In this document: positions 1 through 7,422 of the stretch, one piece after another | How positions within the stretch are numbered: the first letter of the stretch is position 1 | How the letters are laid out: every line of letters begins with the position of its first letter | Assembly: GCA_035273885.1 (NCBI GenBank) | Contig: DATEOR010000102.1 | Coordinates: 1 to 21,108 of the forward strand | Source: DATEOR01 sp035273885 | GTDB taxonomy: Bacteria; Actinomycetota; Thermoleophilia; Gaiellales; Gaiellaceae | DNA length: 21,108 bases | Direction: 5' to 3' | The notes under the pieces: model-generated | Told to the model about the DNA's origin: nothing | The model's input: the letters and a program-made list of their open reading frames with translations, nothing else | The model's database searches: none | Translations under genes and position numbers: made by a program

Positions 1-8
1 GGCGTCAT
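1..8 (-). CDS. pntB: Start of the next transhydrogenase gene (probable pntB), cut off by the window edge
   Basis: On the minus strand an ATG at 8-6 overlaps the TGA stop of pntAB (7-5) in an ATGA arrangement, the same 4-base coupling seen between pntAA and pntAB. Only two full codons (M, T) are visible, so the product cannot be read from sequence. The beta subunit of the proton-translocating transhydrogenase (membrane domain plus NADP-binding domain III) normally follows these two genes, which is why pntB is proposed. The call rests on gene order and the overlap only. Confidence 0.45.
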
Positions 9-307
9 TCGGACTCGGGCTTGGACGGCTTGCGCTTGAACATCTCGAGCATGCGGTCGGTGACGAGGAAGCCGCCGACGACGTTGATCGTCGCGAAGAC
101 GACGGCGACGAAGGCGAGCGCCTTCTCGAGGTCGGAGTCGGCCGAGCCCGCGATCAGCATCGCCCCGACGAGGACGATGCCGTGGATCGCGTTCGTCCCC
201 GACATGAGCGGCGTGTGCAGCATCGTCGGGACCTTCGAGATGATCTCGATGCCGATGAACACGGCGAGGACGAACACCGTGATGCTGTTGAGGAGTGTCG
301 TGGTCAT
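5..307 (-). CDS. pntAB: NAD(P) transhydrogenase subunit alpha, part 2 (membrane domain)
   Basis: A 100-residue integral membrane protein forming the alpha-side membrane segment of the transhydrogenase, which couples hydride transfer from NADH to NADP+ with proton influx. Three hydrophobic helices lie at about residues 5-24, 40-55 and 61-83, followed by a short basic and acidic tail ending PESE. Size and helix count match the separate PntAB subunit of split-alpha enzymes. The frame stays open upstream to 352, but ATG 307 is chosen because it overlaps the pntAA stop (TGA 306-304) as ATGA and gives the expected length; the upstream extension only reads pntAA in another frame. Translation is probably coupled to pntAA. 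Confidence 0.9.
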   Translation of the reverse strand: MTTTLLNSITVFVLAVFIGIEIISKVPTMLHTPLMSGTNAIHGIVLVGAMLIAGSADSDLEKALAFVAVVFATINVVGGFLVTDRMLEMFKRKPSKPESE

Positions 308-1413
308 GCCGCGAGCGGCTCCTTCAGCACCTTGCCGTCGTGGGTCACGCACGTCTCACGTGTGATCTCGTCCTCGAAGTCGAGCGTGAGCTCCGAGCCG
401 CCTCCGAGGAGATGGTTCAGGAACGTCCACACGTTGCGGGAGTACATCTGGCTCGCGTGCAGTGGCATCGAGCTCGGCAGGTTGAGCTCGCCGACGACGG
501 TAACGCCGTTCTCGACCACGGTCTCGCCGGGTTTCGTCAACTCGCAGTTCCCGCCGGCCTCGGCGGCGAGGTCGACGATCACGGAGCCGGGCCGCATTCC
601 GCGCGCCGCAGCGGCGGTGATGAGGATGGGCGCCTCGCGGCCGGGGATGAGCGCGGTCGTGATGACCGCGTCCGACTCGGCCACGTGGTGGGCGATGAGC
701 TGCTGCTCGCGCTCGTGCTGGTCGTCCGAGAGCGCGACGGCGTAGCCCCCCTGGCCCTCCGCGCCCTCGACGTCGAGCTCGAGGAACGTGGCGCCGAGGC
801 TCTCCACCTGCTCCTTCACCGCCGGGCGTACGTCGAACGCCGAGACGACGGCGCCGAGCCTGCGCGCCGTTGCGATCGCCTGCAGTCCAGCGACTCCCGC
901 GCCCAGGACGAGGATGCGCGCGGGCGGGATCGTGCCCGCGGCGGTGGTCAGCATCGGCATGAACTTCGGCAGGTGATCGGCCGCGATCAGCGTGCCCTTG
1001 TAGCCCGAGACCGTGCTCTGCGACGAGAGCGCGTCCATCGGCTGCGCGCGCGTGATGCGCGGGATCGAGTCCATCGAGAAGGCGGTCACGCGGCGCTCGG
1101 CGAGCGCGCGCACGAGGTCGCCGTTCACGAGCGGCTGCAGGAACGCGATCAGGATCTGTCCGTCGCCGAGCTTCGCGACCTCGTCGGGGCTCGGCTGCTG
1201 CACCTTCGCCACCGCGTCGACCCCGGAGAACGCGTCGGCCGCGACCTTCGCGCCGCTCTCCTCGTATGCCTGGTCGAGAAAGCCGGCCGCCGTCCCCGCT
1301 CCAGGCTCGACGAACACCTCGACGCCCGCTTCGGCGAGACGTTTGGCCGAATCGGGCACGAGGGCGACTCGCCGCTCGCCCGAAGCGGTCTCCTTGGGGA
1401 CGCCGACCTTCAT
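304..1413 (-). CDS. pntAA: NAD(P) transhydrogenase subunit alpha, part 1 (NAD(H)-binding domain I)
   Basis: A 369-residue cytosolic subunit that binds NAD(H) and passes hydride to NADP on the beta subunit, supplying NADPH. The N-terminal alanine dehydrogenase/PNT domain begins MKVGVPKE with the paired Arg after SGE. The Rossmann glycine motif GAGVAG is at 171-176, followed by the conserved run GLQAIATARRLGA and the downstream DVRPAVKEQVESLG. IVDLAAEAGGNC (about 279-290) is also typical. The C-terminal half closely resembles the Rhodospirillum rubrum subunit as I recall it, and the retained tail without membrane helices marks the split form. It is first in the operon pntAA-pntAB-pntB. A TAGACT -10 element ends 9 bases before the ATG and there is no clear Shine-Dalgarno, suggesting a nearly leaderless message. 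Alanine dehydrogenase is excluded by the adjacent membrane subunit. Confidence 0.95.
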   Translation of the reverse strand: MKVGVPKETASGERRVALVPDSAKRLAEAGVEVFVEPGAGTAAGFLDQAYEESGAKVAADAFSGVDAVAKVQQPSPDEVAKLGDGQILIAFLQPLVNGDLVRALAERRVTAFSMDSIPRITRAQPMDALSSQSTVSGYKGTLIAADHLPKFMPMLTTAAGTIPPARILVLGAGVAGLQAIATARRLGAVVSAFDVRPAVKEQVESLGATFLELDVEGAEGQGGYAVALSDDQHEREQQLIAHHVAESDAVITTALIPGREAPILITAAAARGMRPGSVIVDLAAEAGGNCELTKPGETVVENGVTVVGELNLPSSMPLHASQMYSRNVWTFLNHLLGGGSELTLDFEDEITRETCVTHDGKVLKEPLAA

Positions 1414-1422
1414 GCCGCGCGA

Positions 1423-1432
1423 AGTCTAAGCT
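1423..1432. promoter_or_regulatory. Overlapping divergent -10 elements of pntAA and the DUF6457-like gene
   Basis: Minus strand TAGACT (1428 to 1423) lies 9 bases before the pntAA ATG at 1413. Plus strand TAAGCT (1427-1432) lies 6 bases before the GTG at 1439. The two hexamers share the TA at 1427-1428. The spacing would place both transcription starts at or next to the start codons. Both fit the actinobacterial TAnnnT pattern; no -35 was identified. Confidence 0.55.
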
Positions 1433-1438
1433 CCGGGA

Positions 1439-1675
1439 GTGGACGACTGGCTGAGTGATGCGCGCAACCGGCTCGCCGAGGCCTCCGGGGAAAGCCCGGA
1501 CAGCCTGGGGCTCTCCCAGACGGAGGTCGACGAGCTGCTCGAGCTGGCCCGCGTCGCGGCGCACTCGAGCGGCGAGCGGATCAACGCTCCGCTCCTCTGC
1601 TACCTCGTCGGCCTCACAAAGGGCCGAACCGGCGCGGATCTGTCCGGGCTGGTGGACGCCACGGTCGGCAAGTAG
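1439..1675 (+). CDS. DUF6457-like small acidic protein
   Basis: A 78-residue acidic, mostly helical protein of unknown function. The pattern (WL motif at the N terminus, ELLELARVAAHSSGER, INAPLLCYLVGL, then a short loop and helix) matches my recollection of DUF6457, a small actinobacterial family sometimes found fused to or next to molybdopterin-guanine dinucleotide (MobA-like) proteins. No molybdenum cofactor gene is present in this window, so that link is not supported here. No catalytic motif, signal peptide or membrane segment is visible. The GTG start sits 6 bases after a TAAGCT -10 element, giving a likely leaderless transcript divergent from pntAA. The SDR gene follows after 18 bases with its own -10 element. 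Confidence 0.75.
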   Translation: MDDWLSDARNRLAEASGESPDSLGLSQTEVDELLELARVAAHSSGERINAPLLCYLVGLTKGRTGADLSGLVDATVGK

Positions 1676-1680
1676 CTCGG

Positions 1681-1686
1681 TAGGCT
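1681..1686 (+). promoter_or_regulatory. Leaderless-type -10 element (TAGGCT) of the SDR/debranching/GT4 operon
   Basis: TAGGCT fits TAnnnT and lies 7 bases upstream of the GTG at 1694. No Shine-Dalgarno sequence precedes that GTG, so a leaderless transcript is the simplest reading. It lies 5 bases past the stop of the preceding gene. Confidence 0.5.
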
Positions 1687-1693
1687 CCCGCTC

Positions 1694-2452
1694 GTGCCGG
1701 ACCTGTCTGATCGGACCGCCGTCGTCACCGGCGCCTCGAGCGGCATCGGCGCCGAGACCGCGCGGGCTCTCGCAAACGCCGGTGCTCGGCTCGCACTTGG
1801 CGCGCGGCGAACCGGCCGCCTCGAGGAGCTCGTCAAGGAGCTTTCAGGCGACGGACACATCACGGCTCCGCTGGACGTGACCGACGAGGAGAGCTGCGCG
1901 ACTTTCGTCGAGACCGCAGCGGGTGGTCTCGGCCGCATCGACATCCTCGTCAATAATGCCGGCCTCGCTCTCGGCCGCACCTCCGTCGAGGAGTCCAACG
2001 ACGACGACGACCGGCAGATGCTCGAGACGAACGTCCTCGGTCTCGTGCGCATGACGCGCCTCGTGCTCCCGCACATGGAGGACGGGCGCGGGCACATCGT
2101 CAACCTCGGCTCGTGGGCAGGCCGCGAGGCCTACCCGCAGGGCGGCATGTACGTCGGGTCGAAGACCGCCGTGCTCGCGCTCACGCGGGTCATGCGCAGG
2201 GAGCTCGTCGGACGGATCAAGGTCTCGACCGTGGACCCGGGCATGGTGGGGGACACGGAGTTCTCCGACGTCCGCTTCCGCGGCGACCAGGAGCGCAAGG
2301 ACGCGGTCTATCGCGGCGTCGAGTATCTGACCCCCGCCGACGTGGCCGATTGCATCCTCTTCGCGGTGACCCGGCCGGATTACATGGTCGTCGACGAGAT
2401 GGTGATCAAGCCGCTCCAGCAGGCGAGCCAGGACGCGATCGTCCGCAAGTAG
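1694..2452 (+). CDS. SDR family NAD(P)-dependent oxidoreductase
   Basis: A 252-residue classical short-chain dehydrogenase with a complete active site. The cofactor motif T-G-A-S-S-G-I-G is at 12-19, DVTD at 61-64, NNAG at 87-90, and the catalytic tetrad is Asn113, Ser140, Tyr153 and Lys157, with the substrate-side PG motif at 182-183. The arginines after the second strand (GARRTGR, 36-42) suggest preference for NADP(H). Overall pattern and length resemble the YdfG-like group (3-hydroxy acid or serine dehydrogenases), but the substrate cannot be fixed from sequence. The GTG start is supported by the TAGGCT element 7 bases upstream. Its TAG stop shares its last base with the GTG of the debranching enzyme gene, so the two are translationally coupled; this may point to a carbohydrate-related or simply housekeeping role. 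Confidence 0.9.
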   Translation: MPDLSDRTAVVTGASSGIGAETARALANAGARLALGARRTGRLEELVKELSGDGHITAPLDVTDEESCATFVETAAGGLGRIDILVNNAGLALGRTSVEESNDDDDRQMLETNVLGLVRMTRLVLPHMEDGRGHIVNLGSWAGREAYPQGGMYVGSKTAVLALTRVMRRELVGRIKVSTVDPGMVGDTEFSDVRFRGDQERKDAVYRGVEYLTPADVADCILFAVTRPDYMVVDEMVIKPLQQASQDAIVRK

Positions 2453-4515
2453 TGGCACTGACGATTCTCGAGGGGTCGACGTTCTGCGTCTCGGACGAGC
2501 GCGGCGACATCTCCGACCCCGTGATGGGCCTCTTCGCGGACGACACGCGCTTCCTCTCGCGCTGGATCCTCACGATCAACGGCGAGCGCCCGCTCAAGCT
2601 CTCGTCGGACAAGGTCGAGTACTACTCGGCCGCCTTCTACCTCCGGAACCCCATCGCAGGCGGTCTCGAGCAGGACGTGCTCTCGATCGGCCGCGACCGC
2701 TTCATCGGCGACGGCATGCAGGAGCACATCGTCGTCCAGAACCACGCGCCGCACCCCGTCGAGTTCGAGCTCGCCCTCGAGGTCGGCACCGACTTCGCGG
2801 ACATCTTCGCTGTCAAGGAGCACGACTTCGCGCTCGGGCACCCGGACACCGCGTCCCCGCTCCCCGACCTCGCACGGTCCGAATTCGAGGCCGACGGGAA
2901 CCAGTTCGTCTTCATGGACGGGCCGACGCGGCTGACGCAGGTCCTCCTGTCCGAGCCGGGGGAGGTGAACGGGAGCTCGGTCCGCTACACGATCGCGCTC
3001 GAGCCTCGGCAGGCGTGGCGCCTGCGCGCCGACGTGATCCCCTCCGCCGACGGGGTGAAGGTCGCCGTCGCGCACGCCGAGCGGAAGTTCGGGGACGAGC
3101 TCTCCCGCGTCCGCTCCTCGCTCTCCGCCTGGCATCTCTCCGTTCCCCAGCTGCAGGCGTCGTGGGAGGAGCTGGGTGTGACGTTCAGGCAGTCCGTGGC
3201 CGACCTCGCCTCGCTCCGGATGGACGAAGACCCGCGCGTCCCCGGGCAGCTCCCCGCTGCGGGCATGCCCTGGTTCATGACGGTCTTCGGCCGCGACACG
3301 CTCGTCACGTGCCTGCAAACCCTCCTCTTCGGGCCCGAGCTCGCGCACAACGCGCTGCGCGTCCTCGCCGCGCTCCAGGCGACCGCCGACGACCCGTCCA
3401 TCGATGCCGAGCCCGGCAAGATCGTCCACGAAGTGCGGCACGGGAAGGGAGCCGAAGCCTGGTTCCCCCGTTACTACGGCACCGTCGACGCGACGCCGCT
3501 CTACCTCGTCCTCCTCTCGGAGGTCTGGCGCTGGACGGGAGATGCGAGCCTCGTCGAGGACCTGCGGGTTCCGGCGCTTCGCGCGCTCGCCTGGATCGAC
3601 GAGCACGGGGACCTCGACGGCGACGGCTTCGTCGAGTACAGGCGCCGCTCCGAGCGCGGTCTCCTCAACCAGTCCTGGAAGGACTCGGGCGATTCGCAGC
3701 GCTTCCACGACGGGCGCCTCGCCGACGCGCCGATCGCGCCCTGCGAGGTGCAGGGCTACGTCTACGACGCCAAGCGGCGAACGGCAGAGCTCGCCCGCCA
3801 GGTGTGGGGAGACGCCGAGCTCGCCGACCGGCTCGACCGCGAAGCCGGCGAGCTGCAGGCCCGTTTCCAGGAGGCGTTCTGGTGTGAGGATCGCGGCGGC
3901 TACTACGCGCTCGCGCTCGACGGGGAGAAGCGGCGCGTGGACTCGCTCACCTCGAACATCGGCCACCTTCTCTGGAGCGGGATCGTCCCGGCCGCTCGGG
4001 CCGACGCCATCGTCGACCAGCTGATGGGGGACGAGCTCTGGTCAGGCTGGGGCGTGCGCACGATGTCCTCCGGCGACGCGGCTTTCAACCCGCTCTCGTA
4101 CCACAACGGCACGGTCTGGCCGCACGACAATTCCCTCATCGCCTGGGGCCTCGCCCGCTACGAGCGCTGGGCGGAGACCCAGCGGATCGCTCGGCGCATG
4201 CTCACCGCCGCCGGCCATTTCGGCCACCAGCTTCCCGAGGTCTTCGCGGGTTTCTCGCGGGCCGCGACCCCCTTCCCGATCGCCTACCCCACGGCTGCGC
4301 GGCCGCAAGCGTGGGCAGCCGGAACCCCGGTCCTTCTCGTTCAGCTGCTCCTCGGCCTGCGGCCGGACCCGGCCGCGCAGGCCGTCGTGTCGAAGGCGCC
4401 CAAGGAGTTGCCGTCCTGGGTCGGTTCGCTCAAGCTTTCGGGTGTGCGGGCATTCGACCGGAGTTGGGACGTTCGCCTCGAAAATGGGCACATAGAGGTG
4501 GAGACAGCCGAATGA
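2452..4515 (+). CDS. Amylo-alpha-1,6-glucosidase / glycogen debranching enzyme family protein
   Basis: A 687-residue cytosolic protein with two domains: an N-terminal beta-rich GDE_N_bis-type domain (about 8-205, starting with the family signature FCVSDERGDI and FADDTRFLSRW) and a C-terminal (alpha/alpha)6-barrel glucosidase domain (about 240-635). Visible active-site-region motifs are PWFMTVFGRDT (273-283), QSWKDSGD (407-414) and HNGTVWPHDN (551-560), where the acidic residues of such barrels lie. The family acts on alpha-glucans such as glycogen branch stubs; the precise linkage is inferred. The open frame extends back to 2113, but that part is antisense-like Arg-rich shadow of the SDR gene. 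GTG 2452 overlaps the SDR stop (TAGTG) and leads straight into the conserved N terminus. The stop overlaps the next start as ATGA. Confidence 0.88.
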   Translation: MALTILEGSTFCVSDERGDISDPVMGLFADDTRFLSRWILTINGERPLKLSSDKVEYYSAAFYLRNPIAGGLEQDVLSIGRDRFIGDGMQEHIVVQNHAPHPVEFELALEVGTDFADIFAVKEHDFALGHPDTASPLPDLARSEFEADGNQFVFMDGPTRLTQVLLSEPGEVNGSSVRYTIALEPRQAWRLRADVIPSADGVKVAVAHAERKFGDELSRVRSSLSAWHLSVPQLQASWEELGVTFRQSVADLASLRMDEDPRVPGQLPAAGMPWFMTVFGRDTLVTCLQTLLFGPELAHNALRVLAALQATADDPSIDAEPGKIVHEVRHGKGAEAWFPRYYGTVDATPLYLVLLSEVWRWTGDASLVEDLRVPALRALAWIDEHGDLDGDGFVEYRRRSERGLLNQSWKDSGDSQRFHDGRLADAPIAPCEVQGYVYDAKRRTAELARQVWGDAELADRLDREAGELQARFQEAFWCEDRGGYYALALDGEKRRVDSLTSNIGHLLWSGIVPAARADAIVDQLMGDELWSGWGVRTMSSGDAAFNPLSYHNGTVWPHDNSLIAWGLARYERWAETQRIARRMLTAAGHFGHQLPEVFAGFSRAATPFPIAYPTAARPQAWAAGTPVLLVQLLLGLRPDPAAQAVVSKAPKELPSWVGSLKLSGVRAFDRSWDVRLENGHIEVETAE
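4500..4503 (+). promoter_or_regulatory. Shine-Dalgarno site (GGAG) for the GT4 gene
   Basis: GGAG, within GAGGTGGAG, lies 8 bases upstream of the ATG at 4512, inside the end of the debranching enzyme gene. It supports that ATG as the start even though the frame is open further upstream. Confidence 0.6.
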
Positions 4516-5552
4516 AGATCGCCGTTCTCAGCCCGGTCTGGTTCCCGGTGCCGCCCACGCGCTACGGGGGGATCGAGTGGATCGTCTCGCTGCTCGCCGA
4601 GGGGCTCGTGCGTGCGGGCCACGAAGTGACGCTCTTCGCCTCGGGCGATTCGACCACCCAGGCCGAGCTCGTCGCGATCTACGACGAGGCGCCCTCGGAG
4701 AAGATCGGCATCACGCAGTACGAGCTGCGACACGCCCTCTCGTGCTTCGAGCGGGCCGACGAGTTCGACGTCATCAATGACCACAGCGGGCCGCTCGGCG
4801 CGATGATGGGCGGAATCGTGGAGACGCCGGTCGTGCACACCGTGCACGGGCCGCTCGGGGGCGAGCCGGGGCTGCTCTACGCGTCGCTCGCCAAGGTCTG
4901 CCCCGAGGTCGGTCTCATTTCCCTTTCCATGAACCAGCGCAAGCCGCTTCCCGACCTGAACTGGGTGGCGAACTGCCCGAACGCGCTCGAGCTCGACGTC
5001 TATCCAGTCCACCCGCACAAGGGCGACTACCTCCTGTTCCTCGGGCGCTTGAGCGCGGAGAAGGGCTGCCACCGGGCGATCGAGGTCGCCAAGGAGGTCG
5101 ACCTGCCCCTCCTCATTGCGGGGAAGATGCAGGACCGGGCCGAGAAGGAGTATTTCGAGGAGCACGTGCGTCCGAACCTCGGCTGGGGCATCGAGTACCT
5201 CGGCGAGGTGGACCACGACAAGAAGGTCGACCTCCTTCAGAACGCGCGGGTGACGCTCTTCCCGATCGAGTGGGAGGAGCCGTTCGGCCTCGTCATGATC
5301 GAGTCGATGGCGTGCGGCACGCCCGTGATCGCGACGCGCTGGGGCGCCGTCCCCGAGGTGATCGACGACGGACGCACCGGCGTCATCGTGGATGACTACA
5401 CGGAGATGGCCGGCGTGCTCGACCGCGCCGCTGCTCTCGATCCGATGGATTGCCGGCGCTACGTCGAGGAGCGCTTCTCCTCGGACCGCATGGTCCGCGA
5501 CTACGAGGCGGCCTACGAGAAGGCCCTCGAGGGCGCAGCTGCGGCCGCGTAG
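4512..5552 (+). CDS. Glycosyltransferase family 4 protein
   Basis: A 346-residue retaining GT-B glycosyltransferase. The N-terminal Rossmann domain opens with MKIAVLSPVWFPVPP and a Gly-Gly-Ile-Glu loop at 19-22 that binds near the donor or acceptor in GT4 enzymes. The C-terminal nucleotide-sugar domain starts near 172, with FLGRLSAEKG at 176-185 and the EX7E signature as Glu256 and Glu264 in EEPFGLVMIE, followed by ACGTPVIA. Length is typical and no membrane segment is seen. The donor and acceptor cannot be told from sequence. Coupling to the debranching enzyme through an ATGA overlap suggests a linked role in alpha-glucan or storage-sugar metabolism, which is inference. The gene ends exactly where the convergent zinc peptidase gene ends (TAGCTAG). 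Confidence 0.9.
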   Translation: MKIAVLSPVWFPVPPTRYGGIEWIVSLLAEGLVRAGHEVTLFASGDSTTQAELVAIYDEAPSEKIGITQYELRHALSCFERADEFDVINDHSGPLGAMMGGIVETPVVHTVHGPLGGEPGLLYASLAKVCPEVGLISLSMNQRKPLPDLNWVANCPNALELDVYPVHPHKGDYLLFLGRLSAEKGCHRAIEVAKEVDLPLLIAGKMQDRAEKEYFEEHVRPNLGWGIEYLGEVDHDKKVDLLQNARVTLFPIEWEEPFGLVMIESMACGTPVIATRWGAVPEVIDDGRTGVIVDDYTEMAGVLDRAAALDPMDCRRYVEERFSSDRMVRDYEAAYEKALEGAAAAA

Positions 5553-6230
5553 CTAGTCCCTGAGGTAGGCCAGCACGAAATACAGAAGCTGCGTCAGCGC
5601 GGCGAGCGCGCCGGCGACGTAGGTGAGCGCCGCGGCCCGCAGCACCTTGTTGACTCCGCCCGACTCGTCCGCGGTCACGAGGCCTAGCGCGGTGAGCTGC
5701 TGGCCGGCCCGCTTGGACGCGTTGAACTCGACCGGCAGCGTGACGATGTGGAAGAGGACGGCGACGGCATAGACGAGGATCGCGATCGTGATCAGGTTGA
5801 GCGCGTTCAGGAGCACTCCGATCATGAGGAGCCAGATCCACGTGTTCGACGCGATCGCGACGACCGGGAACATCGCGCTCCGGAGGCGCAGCGCCGCATA
5901 GCCGGCCTGGTGCTGCAGGGCATGGCCGCTCTCGTGGGCGGCGACGGCTGCGGCCGCGACCGTCTTCGGGTCGTAGACCGGCGGCGAGAGGTGCAGCGCC
6001 CGCTTGCGCGGGTCGTAGTTGTCAGAGAGCGCGCCAGCGCCGGAGCGGTCGACCGGCACCCCCTCGAGCCCGTTCCGGTCGAGGATCTCCCGCGCGACCT
6101 GAGCGCCGGTCATCCCCGACAGGAGCTCGACGTTCGAGTAGCGCTCGAAGGTCCGTTTCAGCCACCACTGGACGCCGAGCCCCAGCAGGAGCGTCGGGAC
6201 GAGTAGCAGGAGGTAGAGGCCCCAGTCCAT
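5553..6230 (-). CDS. Zinc metallopeptidase, YugP / Zn_peptidase_2 family (membrane)
   Basis: A 225-residue membrane protein. An N-terminal helix (about 4-23) is followed by a soluble segment containing DNYDPRKR (70-77) and the zinc motif HESGH at 99-103. A conserved VEFNASKRA (167-175) supplies Glu168 as the probable third ligand. Further helices lie near 118-163 and 196-222. Size, helix pattern and motifs match the neutral zinc metallopeptidase family represented by Bacillus YugP, whose physiological substrate is not well known. ATG 6230 follows a TACAAT -10 element by 7 bases, giving a likely leaderless transcript separate from the upstream metB-type gene, which ends 21 bases away. The 3' end abuts the convergent GT4 gene with no intergenic base. 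Confidence 0.92.
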   Translation of the reverse strand: MDWGLYLLLLVPTLLLGLGVQWWLKRTFERYSNVELLSGMTGAQVAREILDRNGLEGVPVDRSGAGALSDNYDPRKRALHLSPPVYDPKTVAAAAVAAHESGHALQHQAGYAALRLRSAMFPVVAIASNTWIWLLMIGVLLNALNLITIAILVYAVAVLFHIVTLPVEFNASKRAGQQLTALGLVTADESGGVNKVLRAAALTYVAGALAALTQLLYFVLAYLRD

Positions 6231-6237
6231 CGGTCTG

Positions 6238-6243
6238 ATTGTA
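6238..6243 (-). promoter_or_regulatory. -10 element (TACAAT) of the zinc peptidase gene
   Basis: Minus strand TACAAT (6243 to 6238) matches the TATAAT consensus at five of six positions and ends 7 bases before the ATG at 6230. A partial -35-like TTGCAA is at 6268-6263 with a 19-base spacer, inside the end of the metB-type gene. A leaderless transcript is likely. Confidence 0.6.
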
Positions 6244-6251
6244 GGCGGAAG

Positions 6252-7400
6252 CTAGGATGGGCTTGCAACGATCGTCGCAAGCGCGTGCTCGAGATCGGCG
6301 ACGAGATCGTCGGCCGACTCGATCCCGACCGAGAGCCGGACGAGGTTCGGCGGGACGGCGAAGGGCGCGCTCGCCGTCGAGGCGTGGGTCATCTGCGCCG
6401 GCTGCTCGATGAGGCTCTCGACACCGCCGAGGCTCTCTGCGAGCTGCCAGACCCTCGTTTCGCCGACGAGGCGGATCGCGGCCTCTTCCGAGGCTGCGAG
6501 GAACGAGATCATTCCGCCGAAGTCGGTCATCTGGCGGGCGGCGATGTCGTGCCCGGGGTGATCAGGGAGGCCGGGATAAAAGACGCGCTCGACGGCGTCG
6601 TGTTCGTCGAGGAAGGCAGCAATCCGCCGCGCGTTCTCGCAGTGCTGGCGCATGCGCACGGCCAGGGTCTTCACGCCGCGCAGGACGAGCCAGGCGTCGA
6701 ATGGGCCGGGCACGGCGCCGAGAGACTTCTGCAGGAAGCGCAGCCGCTCGGCGATCGTCGGGTCCTTGGTCGCCGCGAAGCCGCCGATCACGTCGGAGTG
6801 GCCGCCGAGGTACTTGGTCGTCGAGTGGACGACGATGTCGGCGCCGAGCTCGAGCGGGCGCTGCAGGTAGGGCGTCGCGAAGGTGTTGTCCACGACCACG
6901 AGCGCCCCGGCCGAGTGCGCCGCCTCGGCCGCGGCGGCGATGTCGATGACATTGAGGAGCGGGTTCGTGGGCGATTCGAGCCAGACGATGCGCGTCTTGG
7001 AATCGAGGTGGTCGGCGAGGCCTTCGCCGATCTCCTGGGCCGAGAGGAAGGTGAACTCGTAGCCCTTCGGCTCGTAGACCTGCGAGAACATGCGGTAGAC
7101 GCCGCCGTAGACGTCGTTTACACAGATCACGCGCTCGCCTGGGCTGACGAGGTGCATGATCGTCGTTGTCGCGCCGAGGCCCGAGGAGAACGCGAGACCG
7201 TGGTCGGCGCTCTCGAGCGAGGCAAGGCACGTCTCGAGGGCGGTGCGCGTCGGGTTGCCGGCGCGCGAATAGTCGTAGCCCTTGTTCTTGCCGACGGCCT
7301 CCTGCACGTAGGTCGTCGTCTGGTAGATCGGTGTGATGACAGCCCCTGTGGCGGGGTCGGGCTCCTGCCCGTCGTGGATGGCGCGCGTCTCGAAGTCCAT
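6252..7400 (-). CDS. metB: Cystathionine gamma-synthase / gamma-lyase family PLP enzyme
   Basis: A 382-residue PLP enzyme of the Cys/Met metabolism family. The phosphate-binding YSRAGNPTR is at 44-52 (Tyr44 and Arg46 contact the cofactor of the neighbouring subunit in this family), SSGLGA at 72-77, Asp171 in VVVDNTFATPYLQ pairs with the pyridine nitrogen, and Lys196 in STTKYLGGHSD forms the Schiff base. The N terminus FETRAIHDGQEPD is typical. Synthase and lyase are hard to separate by eye; the nearby cystathionine beta-synthase makes a role in reverse transsulfuration plausible, while the symbol follows the mycobacterial habit. ATG 7400 is preferred over the open upstream extension because it begins the conserved N terminus and lies 6 bases after a TACGAT -10 element. 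Confidence 0.93.
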   Translation of the reverse strand: MDFETRAIHDGQEPDPATGAVITPIYQTTTYVQEAVGKNKGYDYSRAGNPTRTALETCLASLESADHGLAFSSGLGATTTIMHLVSPGERVICVNDVYGGVYRMFSQVYEPKGYEFTFLSAQEIGEGLADHLDSKTRIVWLESPTNPLLNVIDIAAAAEAAHSAGALVVVDNTFATPYLQRPLELGADIVVHSTTKYLGGHSDVIGGFAATKDPTIAERLRFLQKSLGAVPGPFDAWLVLRGVKTLAVRMRQHCENARRIAAFLDEHDAVERVFYPGLPDHPGHDIAARQMTDFGGMISFLAASEEAAIRLVGETRVWQLAESLGGVESLIEQPAQMTHASTASAPFAVPPNLVRLSVGIESADDLVADLEHALATIVASPS

Positions 7401-7406
7401 GGCCTG

Positions 7407-7416
7407 ATCGTATCCT
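7407..7416. promoter_or_regulatory. Overlapping divergent -10 elements of metB and the VOC gene at 7423
   Basis: Minus strand TACGAT (7412 to 7407) lies 6 bases before the metB ATG at 7400. Plus strand TATCCT (7411-7416) lies 6 bases before the ATG at 7423. They share the TA at 7411-7412, the same geometry as at 1423-1432. Neither start has a Shine-Dalgarno; both transcripts are probably leaderless. Confidence 0.6.
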
Positions 7417-7422
7417 TGCGGC

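Noticed and set aside
2113..2451. N-terminal extension of the debranching enzyme
   Set aside because: The added residues are Arg/Gly-rich and come from the SDR gene in another frame. GTG 2452 overlaps the SDR stop and begins the conserved N-terminal domain.
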